The notes beneath the pieces are model-generated. The model did not search any database, was not told where the DNA came from, and was given only the letters and a program-made list of their open reading frames with translations. 8,013 nt of DNA from Betaproteobacteria bacterium (GTDB lineage Bacteria; Pseudomonadota; Gammaproteobacteria; Burkholderiales; Eutrophovitaceae): positions 1-8,013 of the forward strand of contig QXZO01000044.1 of NCBI GenBank assembly GCA_009886305.1. The letters run 5' to 3'. The translations under genes were made by a program, and so were the position numbers. Shown piece after piece: positions 6,953 to 8,013 of this stretch. Positions within the stretch are counted from its first letter, which is position 1. The number at the start of each line of letters is the position of its first letter.

Positions 6953-8013
6953 TCACTCAGCAGCAGACATAATTTGGTCCCTCAGAGCCCGTTTTTTAAT
7001 CCCGTCTAAAAACGTGACTTCGCTTCCACTAACTTTTAAACCCAAAAAACTGAACGTATTGGTTAAGTCAGGGAAATCATTTGAGGTCGCGTATCGCAGC
7101 ATTAAAGGAATAAAAACGGGGCTGCCATATATCTCGTCGAACTTGGACAGAACCTCCTTCGCGGTCCAAGCCCTAGTCCTGTCCATACAACAAGCATTGA
7201 ACTCACGAACAACGCGGTCAAGCGACCAAGTCCCATTATTATCTTCTCTCGTCCTAATCTGTACGTCAGCGGCCAACATTAAAGCAGCACCCGCCCAATA
7301 AACTTGCATAAACGGCTCGCCGGCATACATTTTTTCGGTTGCCTCCAATAAAGTTAACTCTCTAGCCTCGGCTTCTCGACTACCCCTACGAAATCCATAT
7401 ATCAGTTTTGACCAGGCCTCAGCTTTACTAATAGCTCCCACGCGAGCGCGAACAACATATTGGTAATAACTTGCAAAGCCCTCATAAAACCATGCGTCCT
7501 CTGGCTCAATGAAAGGAAGAAAAATGTGAGACAGTTCGTGCGTTGCAGTCCAATCATCATAAAACTCGTCTATAGATCTTCGCTGGTTAATCATCATATG
7601 AAGAGTAGGACCACCTCCACGCGTGACATAAGCAACAGGCACGGGTTGCCTTGCACGCGCATTAGGAAAAATAAAAATATGGACGTTTTTGTATGGTATC
7701 GGCCCGATCGCCTTGTCGACATGAGAAGCTTCTAGTTCGATCCAATCAGCTAACGCACCTTTGTCTGGATCGGGCGAACCATTCAAGACCGAAATGTTGA
7801 GTTGGGCACCACCAACGGTCACCTCTTTTTTGAAAAATTGTCCCAATACAATCCAAGATGGCCAGTCATGAGGTGTTTTAGGTACTTCGAAAACATATTC
7901 CTTACGAGTCTCGCTCCAGGAGGTTGCAACAATATAATTTTCAGGCAAATCGAATTCGACAAAAACTTGTCGGTTTGTTTCAAACACCTCTGGCCGCCAA
8001 AACCAGAGTCCAT
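6953..8013 (-). CDS. Zinc metallopeptidase paralogue, 5' end beyond the window
   Basis: This is the C-terminal 352 codons of a second gluzincin-type peptidase; the frame runs off the right edge. The GTG at 7985-7987 is internal, because the codons before it (G-L-W-F-W-R-P-E) align with GDWLLRP of the neighbour. Counting from the first complete codon, it has TRGGG (130-134) and H138, HELSH (158-162), and E177 in WFYEGFASYY. The zinc motif is HExxH-x14-E, with the same 28-residue offset from TRGGG as in the next gene. MQVYWAGAALMLAADVQIR follows, then Cys-Cys at 274-275, and the protein ends without a PDZ domain. All catalytic residues are intact, so it is predicted active and not a decayed copy. 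It ends 136 bases before the neighbour's preferred ATG. The two arose by tandem duplication, but they are well diverged outside the motifs, so the duplication is old. The signal peptide would lie outside the window. Confidence 0.85.
   Translation of the reverse strand, partial: GLWFWRPEVFETNRQVFVEFDLPENYIVATSWSETRKEYVFEVPKTPHDWPSWIVLGQFFKKEVTVGGAQLNISVLNGSPDPDKGALADWIELEASHVDKAIGPIPYKNVHIFIFPNARARQPVPVAYVTRGGGPTLHMMINQRRSIDEFYDDWTATHELSHIFLPFIEPEDAWFYEGFASYYQYVVRARVGAISKAEAWSKLIYGFRRGSREAEARELTLLEATEKMYAGEPFMQVYWAGAALMLAADVQIRTREDNNGTWSLDRVVREFNACCMDRTRAWTAKEVLSKFDEIYGSPVFIPLMLRYATSNDFPDLTNTFSFLGLKVSGSEVTFLDGIKKRALRDQIMSAAE

Noticed and set aside
7460..7735. 91-codon open frame on the plus strand
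   Set aside because: It is antisense to the HExxH region of the partial metallopeptidase, and its composition gives no sign of a protein family.
1..8013. CRISPR arrays, tRNA or rRNA genes, insertion sequences, phage or integration sites
   Set aside because: I saw no regularly spaced repeats, RNA gene folds, transposase or integrase motifs or flanking inverted repeats. The window is almost wholly coding on one strand.

Overview
The window is a densely packed stretch of bacterial chromosome of moderate-to-low GC. Every gene I can support lies on the minus strand, so transcription runs from base 8013 towards base 1. The MsrP/MsrQ pair, the Tat-dependent periplasmic MsrP and two or more Sec-type signal peptides point to a Gram-negative bacterium. 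A gammaproteobacterium, perhaps marine, is my best guess, but it rests on gene content and no phylogenetic marker is present.

In transcription order: (1) a 5'-truncated secreted-type zinc metallopeptidase (6953-8013, open at the window edge); (2) a complete tandem paralogue of it with a signal peptide (5401-6816); (3) an amidase-signature hydrolase with its full Ser-cisSer-Lys triad (3963-5375); (4) an unrecognised secreted protein of about 264 residues (3157-3951); (5) an MgtE magnesium channel/transporter (1700-3106); (6) MsrP, the molybdopterin catalytic subunit of periplasmic methionine sulfoxide reductase (705-1658); (7) MsrQ, its haem-containing membrane partner (75-692); (8) the first four codons of another gene, with a strong Shine-Dalgarno sequence (1-13).

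Gaps between genes are 8 to 136 bases (61 at the msrQ end), and I saw no convincing Rho-independent terminator. Part or all of the series could therefore be one transcript. The amidase and the unknown secreted gene are almost certainly co-translated, because the Shine-Dalgarno sequence of the second abuts the stop codon of the first. MsrP and MsrQ work together: MsrQ passes electrons across the inner membrane to MsrP, which repairs oxidised methionines in periplasmic proteins. MgtE is a housekeeping transporter with no evident link to its neighbours.

The least ordinary part is the right half. The two adjacent metallopeptidases share a compact HExxH-x14-E zinc site, an upstream TRGGG-x3-H signature, a YW-G-A-x-D-x-R helix reminiscent of family M61, and an adjacent Cys-Cys pair. 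They lack the PDZ domain usual in M61. The other point worth checking is in MsrQ: a His expected 13 residues after the LHR histidine is a Tyr.
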